The notes: generated from the letters alone by a model not told the origin. DNA of 64,000 bases from Marchantia polymorpha subsp. ruderalis (GCA_037833965.1 AP031351.1:21464501-21528500); one strand, 5' to 3'. Shown: positions 27,456 to 41,600, counted from the first letter of the stretch. Numbers and translations are program-made.

Positions 27456-27492
27456 AGCATTCCTGGCTTCCTTACGGCCAGCCAGGAATGCT
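27456..27492. repeat. Perfect hairpin, 13-bp arms, 11-base loop
   Basis: AGCATTCCTGGCT (27456-27468) pairs exactly with 27480-27492. It lies in the spacer downstream of the EDR2-like gene and is GC-richer than its surroundings. Confidence 0.7.
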
Positions 27493-28318
27493 GGTGGGTT
27501 AACTCTTCCCGGGAAAAACACACACATTCGCAGACCCTCCGGACGAATGCATAGGTTCTGCCTGCATTCAACGCACATCTGAAAAAAATTCTGGTAAACG
27601 ACAACTGAAGAATCCCTGAAATGGCGTTCAGTCTGAGGATCCCTCGCATAAAGATCATATGTGTACTTCATTGGGAGTATAGTACAACATCGTTCCTCTA
27701 GGCTGAAACCACCCATTACAAAGTAGTGTCCAGGTCTGCACCGTGTTTACTTACAAAAGCATTCTATATACATTTATAAGCACTGCAGGTTTTGCGGTAT
27801 ACTTCAAAACATATTTCCTAAAAATTAATTGTGGAATGCAGTAAAATTCCCAAGAGAGACAAATCCCTTGATCAACTTCGTTGACAAAAAATAGATAATG
27901 TGTGACATACGAAGTTTCCATTAGGTTCCATAGAATCAGTAAACAATGTCACGCACAACGAATGACAAGTAGGAAAAGCAGATGTATTTAAGACCATTGA
28001 TCCTTCCCCACAAAGCACATGTGAAAATTTGCTCAATCTGAAGTTCTAAACATGTACTCATTTAAGTAAAAATGAGATCAATTATGCAGGTTTTTCTCCT
28101 TTAAGTAAATCTAACTATTCTTCGTGTCAACTGTGTTCCTAACAAAACGCTCATTCCATCTGAACAAACTAGTAAGATGACTCGACTTTGTAACTACAAT
28201 AAAATACATGCTCTGTTTTACAATATGAATATTTCCCTATTGGCACTATTACCCCGCTGCTGTAACTCATTTGGGGGTAGCAAATTCATTCTACATTAAA
28301 ACAATGTTTACTTTGTAA

Positions 28319-31300
28319 TCACTCCGGTATAGCTGGCACTGCTTTGTTTATGTCCAGATAAGAGAGTCTACATGTTCCCAAAAGATGTTCGGGTAGTTCG
28401 TCTTCGGTGTTGGCCTACAATCAAAGATTCAACATGAAAAATTAATATACCCATGAGTCGAATAGACAAAATAAAAAAAACCCTACCAGTTTCAACCAAA
28501 ACTGGAAAGTGAAGTTTCACTCAAAGCTTACCTGTATGAGAAAAGCCATTTCAATTACTAGCTTGCTAAGGTACCCCAGGACAAGATTCACCACACCCTT
28601 CGCGACAGATGAAGATCCGATATCTACATCCAGCTGAAAAATTGGAGTTTGGTAATGTGTTATTTTCTGGTACTTTAAAACAACTGCATGTCGCAATGAT
28701 ATTTCATTTTTCAGACTATTACATGGATCTGTGCTTACAGACTTGCAGAACAAGATACTGTGGAACTGAAACTATTCTGAAATGTAAAGAGAAAATTTTA
28801 CCTCAATATAATTGCTCCCGGTGTGATAATTTATGGTTAAAGCTTGACCTATCAAACACGCTGTTTTCCCCACGCTCTGCTTGACTATCCAAGAACCCTG
28901 CATATCACATAACCATGATTTGTAAAAAAAAGTCTCCGTACAAAGCTCCTGAAATAACACTTGTTATGCAAATGTAATCTTCATGACAGAAACTGCCAAA
29001 GATAATACCTTGGCTATGTGGGGAATAAGTTTGAACCGTGAATTTCGTAATCTGTCATCTCCATTTACAAATTTTTCGAGTATAGGATCATCTTCTAGAC
29101 GTCTGTGTGTCATGTAGTACAAAACTAAGGAGTAAGTTGTTGTCCCCGGGACCTGCACAAAAGAAAGCATTCATATGAGTTCCTCACACTCGGTCACTTC
29201 AACAGTTACGAAGGCTCAGATTTAGATAACTACGTGTACAGTTCAATTACAAAGAAATTACAGCTCCATGTCAGAAAGTCCTTAACATTTCCTCATCGAA
29301 GGACACAATCATATAATTTCTCATAATTATAGAAGCATACAAATCTTGCCTCAATCAACTCAAATGACTCACTTGAAGATTGATTATGAAAAAATATGGC
29401 GGACCACCTTTTCCAGGAGTTTTCTACACATCAATCCAAATGTAACCATCTTCGATGTTAGCTTTTCACAGTATAAAATAAAAAAACCTGATCTTTTTTT
29501 GAAAAGCCAAAGAAGTTAATACAATCAAGCATAAGACAGAGGATGACCTCGAAGACTGTAATGACGAAGAAAGTAGACGATACCTCTGTTTGTTTCAATT
29601 ATCATCTACCTTTCCTCTATGTTAGTATATAATGTTCTTTGAAGTGAATAGGTTTACAAAGTGTTCCAAAGATTCAAGGTTACAGGAATGTAAATAGATA
29701 ACGATTCCAACCGCAAAACATATCCAGCTATGACCCGTTATGGTACCTGAAACTTGGATGAAATAGTCTGCACTAAGTTACTTGGCCGACTGGCAAGATG
29801 ATCCTCGCGCTTGTTGGACTTGAACCAATCAGCGGCTATAAACTGCATCCATGGTTGCTCTGCTTTAACCTTTAAACAAGGTACATTTTGTCACTCTTTA
29901 GAAGCATGCATAATACTTCGCCAACTTCAGACATCAAAATAAGTTCGAAACATATACAAAAACATTTATGTCATGATATATTATTCATATGAATACATAT
30001 TACTGTAGCAAAAGCTACTGTCTAATGCCGGCAATGTTTAGGAAGCCATGTGAGGAAAGATCACCTTTCGATTATCTCGTAAGTACTGCTTGCCACGAAT
30101 AAGAAACGTGTCTGCATCTGCAGTGTTCCAGCAGCTGCCCGTTACAGCATCTCCACCTCTCAAAAGAGTACCCTCTTTGCTAAGAACCTCCACTACGTCT
30201 TCATCATTCATTCCAACCTCATTGTGCTGTTTCTTTTGCACTGGTCCACATGTCCAAAACAAAGAGTGAGAGGCTTACTATAGATAGTAATTTGAAGAAG
30301 CTATAATATACGCGCGTTCACTATGTGCAAATTACTCTAAAGTGAAGGTTTACACCTAATAAATTGACCTAATTTATTATATATTTGAGGCTTCAAATCA
30401 TATGCTGTGATTATGAAGTGACAGATCTACGGAATATGTCGCCGCTATTACTGCTTGTCTTGGGGATTCTTCTAGAAAGAACACCCTGTAGGCGACACAA
30501 AGTTGATAAAATTATGAATTGGAGGACAAGTAAACTAAGATACCTTTTGATAGCTTGAAACGAAGATGAACCATACCTGAAGATGCCAGATCGTGCAGGC
30601 GTTTGACGATGGTAGCTGCAGCAGAAAGCTTGGAACCCCCAGGAGACTAGACCAATAACCCAGTAAAATGAAAAATTTAGTTTTAAGATATATGAAGCTA
30701 AGGATTCACTATTCACGAAGACAAATACAACCGTAAAACATACAATAAATTTACCTTACAGTCCTTGTGTTTGTCATCCTCTTCAAGAATCCCTTCGACC
30801 TCCCTGTATCTTCTAGGCCCGTCGAAGTTCTCAGGATCCTTCCACCATGAAGCGTCCTCTTGTACATCATAAAACTCATCTCCATCTCCTAGTTGGAGAA
30901 ATGGACTATTACCTTCACCAAGGTTACTTGGAGATTTGGCAGGCTCAGGAGACATGGCAAAGTTGAGCCCTCCGTCACCCCCTTTGCCTTCATGAGCAGA
31001 TTTCACTGTACCGTTGGCATTGATCGCATCTTTTGCCAAAGTATCTGTAGAAGGCGAGGAGACCAGCATAGATACAGTTGACCTCGCTTTGTACAACTCT
31101 CTTATGGCTGCAAAAGGCAACATGTCACATAATGCATCTCAAACTCTTTTCCCATAACTTGAACCGGAAGCGCATGAACTCCTTTTCGGTACTACCAAAG
31201 CCAGATATAAAATCAGTTTGAGTAAGATTTTTCTTACTCAAACTGCTTTTATGACAGATACCTATAACTTTCATCAGAAGATGGCTTTATCGTTTTAAGG

Positions 31301-34300
31301 CAAAGATACGACAAATTACTAATGAAAACAGTTTCAAAATACCCAAAAGATGGTGGTAAACTCACCTGCGACTCGCTCCAGAACCCGAAGAGTGATATCT
31401 TGCGCACAAATTGGTTGCAAGCACGAGGACCATATCTTCCATTCAGCGGTTATCATATGTTTTACCAGAGAACGATTAAGTTGAGAACCATTGGACTGAA
31501 GCGGGGATATCACATAGCCACCACCTGTTAGATCCATATGTTAATAAAGTGAAATCCTCAGCCTAGAATGCAGTCTAATTCCGAAAGCATGTTATATGAG
31601 TGAGTACGAAAAGGTTACATCAGGCTAGTACTTTTTCGATAATAAATCGTCTACATCTCAATATTACTAGTCATGATTCTTGAATTTCGGTGTACATTTC
31701 TTCTTGACTTAGAGACAAACTGATGTGTGAGAGCAATCATGATCACGGAGCTCTCAAAGAGTCTTTCCAATGCAGAGAAAAGGGCCAGACGTCGCAAGAA
31801 ACTCCTGAACAGACCTAACCATTGACTTCTAGGTTGACAGCCTGAGATCAGAAACTAAGAAGCTCTCAATTACGTACTTTTAAGTTTGGCTCGAACAAAA
31901 CCTCGGCGTGGCGGGCATTTCGCATGTTTAACTGATCGATACAGAATGACTGCATACACAAAATATCGTCGCAGAGCATAAGAATCTAATGTTATATAGG
32001 TCATCCCAACTTCAATATTGTCTTCATTTTGGGTGGTAATTAGCTGTCTTCACAGTTCTCGCAGTGGCAGTTTGGAAACATGCTCAGCTTATTAAAACAA
32101 TTGCAGTAGTTCGGATGACACCTGAAACACTGCACCCCATATTATATTGAATGGTATGCGATGTCCTATCTTTCTGACAACTACCAGGGTACCAGGGCAC
32201 CAGCAAATGCCCGATTGTTTTGAAAGTAGATAGTACATTTTCTGAAAGTCTGATATGCAATATCCTCTCTGTCTACTGACTTTCTTACTTTAATTACATG
32301 AATGGACCTTTGTTCTTACGAATGCATTGTAATGGAAACATGATTTGTACGTTCTCGATTGCCACGATAACAAACGGTAGCTTGTACTTACCGTAAGAAC
32401 CATCATCCTCTCGACGCCAGTACCGAAGGAGAACCAAGTCTCTAGGCTTCATACGCCTGCAGTACCACCACACGCAAATGACTTGAGATAGATAATACGG
32501 CTTCACAATAGTATAAGTGATGGATAAGTCTCATATAATAAATACTGGGAAAAGATGCCCTTGCACATACCAAGGGATCCAACGTGTATGAAACTGTTTG
32601 TGAATGACATCTGTATGCCCATCTATGTGTTCAATGACATTTCCTCGTAAATAACAGAAATCCCACCTGCAGAAAACAAAACAGTATAGAATATGAGGTT
32701 CTATTGTTGGCAAAAACCTGATCGTACGGTCGGAACGTTGAACAAAATATAACCGCTTAGAAAATTAAAGTGGAATTACAAAGAGAAAGATTTATAGAAA
32801 AGCCCTAACTACAGAGTACTAGCCCAGAGACATAAAATAAGCGGCCGAACTTACTCAGCTCGTGATTGTCCCAACGCCATCACTGTCTCAAAAATGGACT
32901 CACACGAAGCATTTACAACACCGACAGCCATCAATGCTGGCTGATCTTCCTTGAGCTGATCAAACACAAACAAAAAAGTTAAGTTCCCCAGGCTTCACCC
33001 AAAGCATTTGTGATAATCTAAAAAATGAATACAACCAGAACATAATGAGAAAGGTCAACCAAAGAGGAACCAGTCATATTTCGATTCAAGAAAGAAGGGC
33101 AAATTCTTAAGTTGATTAGTCAGAGTAACTGTGTGTGTACCATGTTCATTAACCCAAACCCCGGATGATCAGTTGTCTCGGTGAATATTCGCAAACCTGC
33201 CCACACAGTCAATGGCATTTCAAAGAATGAGGATCTCGAATGAACACATTTCTGTAGAATAGTAGGCATGTATATCCAAAAATACCGCACCCGGACAGCA
33301 TATCAATGCAATACTCTACCACGAAGCGGATCATGCCTTACCGTTTTTACATCCTATTATACGCCATGGAGATGTCGCAACAACATCTGGAGATCCTTCT
33401 TTGAAAGACAAAGCCCCTGTCCAGTCTGGTACACCTACAAAGAGATGAGAAACTTGGATAAAGAAACAAAACTTCTAACCTATACTTGTATCAACTCAAC
33501 ATACCGCAAACGTGGAGCCTCCAAATGTAGTTCTTGAGACGTTGTCGCGACAAGACTTCTCAGAGGCAAAATTGAAACTACAATTTCGGAAATCATCTAA
33601 CTCAAGATCAGATACGAGCAAAGTTTCAAATCTTCCATCAGCATCACTAGTTTCTTTAAATCAAAGACAACTGAAGCTTATGAGTGGTAGTCAAAACTCT
33701 CCACGTATAAATCGAAAAGCGAGCAAAAGTGCATTGTTACCTCCATCGTCCGGGGAAAACGCTTCTTGACTATTAGATGGATAACTGACTAGACCAGAGT
33801 TGCTTCTTCTCCTGCAATAAGAAAACTGAAGTGTGAAGATTTGAAAAGCCAAGGGTTATATGGAAAAACGGAATAATTTGCAAACATATGGATGTTTCAG
33901 ATAACATGTCAGGAAGATCTACAAATACAAACGGGAGAGCTACTTTCAATCGCAACTCATGTTGTGCTGCCATTATAAGAGTGAAGACGATAATCACGAC
34001 TTATCAACAAGTAAAATTACAGAATTTTGTAACTTATACACATAGCTAAAAGGTTATCAAAAGATTTCAAAGGTGCAATACCTGAAAGGAAGTCGTCTCT
34101 TCCCAGACGAAGGTACAAAAGCGCCAACTTTCCCTTTGGATGGACCCTGGAGGAAGCGGACAGGTAGGTACACCTTCTCAGAAATTTTTCATAAACCATA
34201 CTCTGCGACATTTGAGCACATTTATAATTGTATATATCCTACAATCTCCCCTCATCCGGAGTAACCTTAAACACATCATCAAACTTGGCTGCAGCGAAAC

Positions 34301-36983
34301 TTCGAACGTAAACATAATCTACACAGAAATATTTCTTAGAAATACACTCTGAAACTACTATTAAATTACCTGCTCGGCAGCCGCTTTGAAAGCATTCATC
34401 CATTTCGCAGCTTCTTCTGCGCTCCTGACGCCAAACTGTCAGCACAAGTGTCAGAAGAGTAAACTAAGGGGAGTGACCAATTTTCACCAGCATTTCAAAT
34501 ATATAGAGAGGACAATCTACAGTCGCCTCTCTTGTGAGGCTTACAACACACTGCCGATAAAAATATTTCTAACCTGGTCTGTTTTCTGATCATAAAAGTT
34601 GTCGTAAGAGAGCTAAGAGAAAAGCAAAGAGCAACTAGAGCTAAGCTAAGAGAAAAGATCTGCACCAATTCTCAGATGATAATGAACGGAAGATCACAAT
34701 GAAGTGTGGAGTTTTTTTGCACCTTGAGCTGATTTTCATTATCAAAAGAATCATAGACAGTAAAAACAAAGAGCACCTGCAAAAACAAGAACAAGACTTC
34801 CCTTGAGAGTTAGAAGAAAGACACCGACATAGAGCAGGTATTGATGGCCCACGTCATCAATCCTAGAGAATATTCATGAGAATCTGGAGACTGAAAGTTG
34901 AATTGTAGATGCAAACAATGGGAATCAAGATTTATTGAAAGACGTAGCAAATTTTCTCCCCAGCGTCGCTTGCTTACTTGTATCAATATAACTTACTTGG
35001 CCATGTATAGACTCCCGTCCATTATCTGCAACTCGCGTATAAGGATCAATAATCCCTTTCCTTATCGGAACCTGGAAAAAAGGCCAAGCCATCAGCATCT
35101 GCAGCAAACCACCAAGTGTGCCAAGGTACTTCTGACAGAAACATATGGCACGGGAATAGCTGAACCGCTGCAACAGATCGCGTCACAAAGCTTACTGACA
35201 GTCACGAAGCCATTTGTAAATATTCTTCTGAGAAGACTGAGTTACAGAGGCAAAAGCAAAATCAAAAAGCAACTGTATTTAATGAGCAGGGAAGCATACT
35301 TAAGGAGAAATCTCCACAGCTTCGAAGTAAGACTGATCAGAAGTATGGTTTTATGAGTTCATATCTTATGATAAATAGATGAAAAGTAATTACAGTAAGT
35401 AGCTGATCAGATGGTATCATTGTGCTGGCAAATCTTCTTTCAAACTATCTGTCCAGGGTAAGCTTGGGGCTAAAGGCGAGTGAAAGAGAGCGTACGTTCG
35501 AACTAAAGAATCTGCACCCATCGATTTTCTCCCCGGAAAAGATTCACCCCCAAGCAGCCGGAACTCGGTCTTAAAAATATGCCATTCGCCTATGGGAAGT
35601 AAAATTTAAATAATGTCAAATTGGGAGTATGTTTCTCTATCAAGAGTCCTAAATTGATGTCTCTTGGAAGTCACTCGGCGGTTGAAAAGGATCCGGCTCT
35701 ACTCTGCTACTACATTCGCTAGTCTACAAATTTCGATCCAAATATGACCAAGATTTAGAGAGATGGCTATGAGGTCTACAAGAAATATAATGAGATTATA
35801 ATTCAAGCATTTCCTCGATTGGAGAAAGTTAAATATTTCCAAAGAAATGACCACATTTTAACACGTACGAAGGCTTCCTTAGGAGAGGATTCGGAAAGTT
35901 GTGCAGAAGCTTCGAAGGCCTTCGAGAAAAGTGTAAGTTTTCTAAACGCCGGTGCTGGAGTAAACTGAACACACGAAACTGCTTTTACCTTCTCCTGTTG
36001 GAAGTGGAAGTTCGAAGAACTTGAACTTCGTAACTGTAAGAACTACTCATCAAATTCAGAATTCTCTTGTAGCACTGAAACAGTGATAAGAAGAGGACGG
36101 TTGAGTTTCAACCAAGTGTTTCGCTCACTTCATAATTCCTTTCTCACTCCGGGTGATTCTCAAATTTCAGCTCCATATGCCTAAACACTTAGCTTCCAGC
36201 TGCCGAGTTGGCCAACTGATGAAGATTCATCCCTCTACTACTAACCCCATAACTACGATCCATAAACCCTGAAATCAAAAAGAAATATACTCGATGGCGA
36301 GCGTAACTTTTGTACGTGAAATCGAACGTGAATATCCGGAAATACCACGATAATTGACGAAATCGTCTGGTATTATAACAGCTATCCTACAGAAGTAACT
36401 ACGAAGAACTACAGGAATCCTTCAAGTGAACAAATGTGACGTGGTTAAACCGAAAAAACAGACACGACGACAACGAGAAAGCTACGAACGGAATGTTAAA
36501 TCGCAGGACGTCATCATCGCTGCCTGGGAAGATTCGGACATGAAACTATCAATCGCAATTTACACCATCAAAGAATCACCTGGCATATAACGACATCATG
36601 CACCTAACTAGAAGAAAATTTCTGAAAGAGCGCTCGAAATTGTTATTTCATATATATTGACCACATTAATCATATAGTAACCAAAGGATGAGCTCTTGCT
36701 GTGAAAATGTTCTGACCTCATCTTGATTTGAAGGCTTTGCTCTGTAGCACGATGCAATTCCCGATTCTAGAACGAAGTAGCGCTTGTGCGGAAACTGTCC
36801 TCGCAACCTCCTTGCTGCTATCAAGAACAGCCAACCTTCAACTCGCTTCACGTCACCACATTCATCAACTCTGCTGCCTCTCATCTTCCGCCCTGGAGTT
36901 TGAAAGAACCTGACGATCCGAAGAGAAGCAGAATCTGCTGTTCCTGCCCTGAGACTGGCCCTCCTCTGATCCGAACTCCTCAC
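28319..36983 (-). CDS. EDR2-like protein: PH, START and DUF1336 domains
   Basis: This is a homologue of ENHANCED DISEASE RESISTANCE 2, a lipid-binding negative regulator of defence and cell death in Arabidopsis. The exons in coding order are 36983-36717, 35071-34997, 34776-34723, 34435-34370, 34146-34082, 33811-33741, 33434-33342, 33196-33141, 32955-32855, 32666-32571, 32456-32392, 31949-31878, 31524-31366, 31107-30755 and 30646-30577. A small uncertain exon follows in 30490-30410, then about 30240-30065, 29869-29747, 29152-29009, 28897-28802, 28633-28532 and 28414-28319. The product is about 800 residues, against 718 in Arabidopsis EDR2. The PH domain spans about residues 45-154 (KRVEGWLF, HKRYFVLE). 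START spans about 200-430 (VIEHIDGHTDVIHKQ, LLRYWRREDDGSY, SGGYVISP). DUF1336 is C-terminal (SCWNTADADTFLIRGKQYL, GSWIVKQSVGKTACLIGQAL). A second in-frame Met, MRGSRVD at residue 34, is an alternative start. Intron 1 is 1.6 kb. Confidence 0.93.
31214..31245. repeat. Perfect hairpin, 14-bp arms, TTTT loop, in an EDR2-like intron
   Basis: CAGTTTGAGTAAGA (31214-31227) pairs exactly with 31232-31245. It lies in the 258-base intron between the exons 31366-31524 and 30755-31107. Confidence 0.75.
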
Positions 36984-36999
36984 AACTCCATTCCCGTAA

Positions 37000-38640
37000 T
37001 GTTGAAAGGTAGATTATGACCATTCAAGCCATGATTTTCCTCTTTGATCAGTCAGCTGAACTTACTCGAGGTACAGAATTTCGCGGCTAAATTCAATTCC
37101 TGCAGCGATTTGCTTGTCCATGACAAGCAGATTTCAAGAACCTGACATTCAAAAGAAGCTTGTTGTTCCTGACTACCCGCAATCCACGCAAATTCCAAAG
37201 GTCCCTTGTTGGGTCCGAATGTGCTAATTCGAGTAAAGATTCCTGTACAGCCGATCCGTCACGAAGCGTCCGCAGGCGAGCCTCAAAATTCGTAACCACA
37301 CTTGCGGTATGTCCCCTTTGCACCCCCTATCGGCACTCTACATCGTCGCCCGGACTACGCACCGGACTTCACTCGGATCGGTTCGGTTTCGGCTCCCCAT
37401 CACCGGTCGTCGCGACTTCCACTCGCTGGCCGCCTCCTTGCGTCGGCCCGGGCTTCACTCGCTCGTCATTCTTTGCGGAGAAATTCAGCCCACGGGGCAG
37501 CTCGACGAGTCAGGCTACAACAACGAGCACACCACGCAGAAGCTTAGAATACCAAAAATATCACGCATTCGGCCGACGACGCCAGAGCAAAGCGTCAAAG
37601 CCGGCTCCGCGGCCTGGTTGGTGCGAACAATTGCCCGGAAGCTCGACCAGTATTCTACCAACGAGCTAACGAGAGTCGTGCTGCTGCGGCCGCTGCCATG
37701 CATGCACTTGTCGATGGGCCGTGCTCGAGATGTGGCACTCACGCAAAGACAGATCGCCTCTCGCCCCGCCCTGCGCCCAGCCCGGTGCGCAGATCCCGCC
37801 CGCTCCGATGCCACCAGCGAAAGGAAGGGAAGGCAGGGCCACGGGACGGGACGGGGAGCCGCATAAGCAGCAGCAGCAGCAGCAGCGTCGCTCAAAGCTC
37901 GTCCCGCCCCCTTCCTTCCTTCCTTCTCCCCTCCCCCTAACAGCATTCGATTGCCCACCTCCCACTCCCTCTCCGCTCGCGCGAGCACCTTCCGCTCATC
38001 ATTCGCTTCGTTCGACCCCTCGGAGCCCGGCCCCGCTCCACTTTTCGGCCGTTTCACGTGACGCGACGGCTGCCGCCGGACGCGCTTTCGCCCTCGTCCT
38101 CGTCCACGTCCGGCCGCCCGCTTTCTCGACGCAGAGCGGCGCAACGGGTCGGAGCCGGAGGAGGGGAGTCGCCGGATGTTCGCCTCCGGCTCTCCCTCGC
38201 TGCCTATCCGGGCGTGCGTCCGGCGCGTTGCCTGAACCCTGTGGCGTTCTGGCGAGTGATGATGACTGTGTAGGTGTCCGCTGTACTGTATATTTTATTT
38301 CTGTCGCGTATTCTTTCTCGGTTTTCAAAATTTGAAATTTGTCCCGGCAGAGTGAGTGGAAGGCACGACGGAGTCACCGAGCGGACGGGGAGGGCCGAGC
38401 GGACCGGACCCTTGTCCGTTCCTCCGGCGGCTGTGCTCTTTTATGACCGACAGGCCTGCTGACTGGCTGACCGACTGCTGGGCACTGACTCGACTGAGCG
38501 ACTGACGTCGGGCGACGACGACGGAGGTGATGATGCCAGTGGTTTGTCGTCGGTGGGTCGGTCGTTGACAGCAGGAGCTCACTAACCCTATCGTGTCTTT
38601 CTTGTTAAATTCCCTCCCCTCTCTCGGCACATGAGTGTCG
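37000..38640. promoter_or_regulatory. Large CpG-rich island upstream of the EDR2-like gene
   Basis: GC content and CpG density rise sharply just upstream of the EDR2-like ATG at 36983 and fall again near 38.7 kb. The island contains a CAG trinucleotide run (about 37866-37888), CTTCC runs near 37910-37925 and CACGTG-type cores (TTTCACGTGACGCG near 38053). Long open frames overlap on both strands (37515-38144 minus, 37721-38335 plus). They are Arg/Ser/Pro-rich and mutually antisense, as expected from GC-rich composition without selection. I read the region as promoter plus leader, possibly driving transcription both ways. Confidence 0.6.
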
Positions 38641-38659
38641 TGTCTGGAAACACATGTCA

Positions 38660-41600
38660 GGGCGCGACTGAGAGTCGTACCTGGATGCCATTATTTAACC
38701 GCCGCACGCCTGGATATTTATTACGTGTTTTGTGGATCCCAGGCGAAAATTCCTTCCTTCCTTCGCAATCGTAATGCTTTTCGTTCTTTTCTCCTGTGGT
38801 GTCGCATTGAATTGCTCTCGCAGTTATGCCGAATACGATATGTTTTCTGGACCCCATGTTTAGCAACGCGAACTCAAGAGTATCTCGAATTACATCTTCC
38901 GAGAGTTTTTCCTTCACACTTTCCAACCGCATATGAAATATATAATCACTCCTCTGTACAACAGCGGGGTATTTTTTACGATATTCTGTAATTTATAACT
39001 CTTTCACTTGCATAATTCAATGCTCACCTAATCAAGATTATCCATTTCCTACCTCGATAATATGGAGGACTGGCCATGTGAATACTTTGTTTAATTTATT
39101 TTTCTATTTTACTTGGTGACCACTCGGGGTTTGAGGATTCTTATCATGTTCGCGAGCCAGGAAGGTATATATATATATATTGTACGTATGTTTTGCGAGG
39201 TCTTGATTTTAGATACTGTGACGGTATTTATGGGGAGAGACTAGTTATAATTCGAATAGTACTAACTTCACCCTAACTAGTATTAACCCTCACCCTATTA
39301 TTAATTATACGTGAATGGTGTAATATATTATAGTTTCTATTTATTTCTATTACCCTGAATATACCAATAACAAAACGGTTTATAGTAAAATGAAAACTAA
39401 TTAAGGCTAAGTGAATGATAACTAACCGCTCTCCAATTATGGGTGTTAAATTATATCATTATAATATCTCTTTCGGATACTTGTACACTGCCGGATGAAC
39501 TTTTGTTCCAGATGTTATTCGTTACTACGTTTAAGATGGAAACATAATAACCTTTCGCAGCTTTTGTAGACTGCTTGTACACAATCTATCATTACGGGTT
39601 TCAATATCGACCTTAAATTACAGGACGGGAAGCGCACATTTCTGAATACCCATCTCCCGTTGCAAAATGCATAGATGGATGTGGCAATTATTTCAAAATC
39701 CCATAATTGAGAACAAATATATATAGACAATGAACAAAAACTGTACATAATCCATAAAATATTTAGGTGTATATCGGCAGTATACAGTAATTAGTATTTC
39801 CTTGAACATTGAACAGGTTGTGTGTAATCCTTGTAACATGATATTACCTTTTGTAATATGGGGTATATAGGTTCTAATACCTTTTTGTAGCTAGTATCTG
39901 CAAATTGAAGGGTTCTATTGCAAAAAGATACAATTTAATCTTCTATAATAGACACAGAGCACTTTGAAGTACTCTTATTTTAAACTTTGCACTTACATTC
40001 TTGTCACGTTTGAGATGATAATCATGGTTTCTTTGATCACATCACCTTATATAAAACTTTGAGTTACGAGAGATTTGAAACTGATATACATGTAATTTCC
40101 ATATATGTATGAAATAAAGTAGTTATTGTTGATGAAGAAGAATTGACTATAGCAACTTGGCTCGTTATGAACTCTATAAACCTTTGTTGTCTTTTTCTTT
40201 TTTTTTATCTGTGATTGGACATACTTTCATGCTTAAACATTCTTTGAAGTGAAATCCATACTAGACATGTGAATGGTTGCACAAATATTCTTATAGCATG
40301 AGAGACGCTTGATTCATCAACTGGACTAGAGATATATTTGTATACATTGATGAATCAAATACTTTAACAAGAACTAGATTCATTATTATCAAATTTATCA
40401 TTTTTCGTATTTTAAGGCTCATACATCCCCTTACTTTGCAATTTGTATGTATCTGATCTTATTTCAATAATGTATAGATATGAACAACTATCCTAAATTT
40501 TATATTAAAAATATAAACCTTTTGGATTCGTTTATCCATCTACATTTCACTCTTCACAAGTGTGGTACTAATTTAGATATTATTAATGGTTTACATTATT
40601 CTCATCGAATGGCATAATATATCCACTATGATGTAATTAGGAATAAAAAAATTTATGATGACATGTGATAATCATATGTCTCATGAACTTGTGTTTGCGG
40701 ATGGAAATTTCACATATAATCTTAGCTGAAACACCTTACATATAACTAAGTTGAGAATTGATATATAATTTTTAACTCTTAGATAAAATATGGTTATCAA
40801 AATTATGAGTCAATTTCAAGAGGTAGCTTGTACATCGCTTGATAAATTATGAACTCTAACTACATATACTTTGGGTATCTTTCATTTAAAAATTAGAATG
40901 GTAAAAATTAAAAGTAAGTTCATAATTTTCCAGAGAGAGAGAATTGTTGGGTCTGCTAAAAATGAATAAATATTTTGAAAACTAAATTAAATATACTAAA
41001 TCCAATTGACGGAAGATCAGAAATCAAACCAAGAGTTTTTGTTGGATCTTGATGATTGAATTCTCAATTTTATCGGACAAATGTATCAACCTTATATAAA
41101 TATGTTCCTTTGCGTGAAATTGGAAATATGCTTGTAAATAGAGAATATTTGAATTTATATTTTAAAATTAAGATATATTTTTAGCTTAGATCTTACAGAA
41201 TTAAATCTTCAGAAAAGTTTCATTTTGCTTCGTTCCAAACCTTCTGGTTCTTACTCAAAATTCTTGTTAAGATGATGTCATTAAAAATAACCATGATCAA
41301 GAAACCAAAGGCCGTAAAGTGAGAAAAAATGTATGTGAAACGGAGGAAAACCTTCAAAGACACTTGCAATTAAGTTAATTGGTACACGGTTCGGTGGATT
41401 AAAGGGATCTAGCTTTGACACTTGCATAACTGATTGGACTGAAAGGACGAGTCCAAGTGGGCAATTTAATTATTTTGATGGCATGTTAATTTCACAATTT
41501 CAGTTGGATTAGATCGAACTTGGGCAACGAAATCATATCTACCATATGTTTTCGTTGTAGTCTGACATTCTCAAACCTAGATCCCAATCAGTATGCTCAT

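Larger units (their letters stand above)
25171..28318. other. Gene-free spacer between gag remnant and EDR2-like gene
   Basis: The stretch is AT-rich with many short frames. Around 25885-26180 (+) two overlapping frames have somewhat protein-like composition, but no known motif; they may be transposon debris. Two perfect hairpins (25786-25813 and 27456-27492) are listed separately. The last few hundred bases should contain the EDR2-like 3' UTR. Confidence 0.5.

Noticed and set aside
37515..38335. Open frames of over 200 codons on both strands
   Set aside because: They overlap each other antisense in a CpG-rich island, are Arg/Ser/Pro-rich low-complexity and show no domain, so I treat them as compositional.
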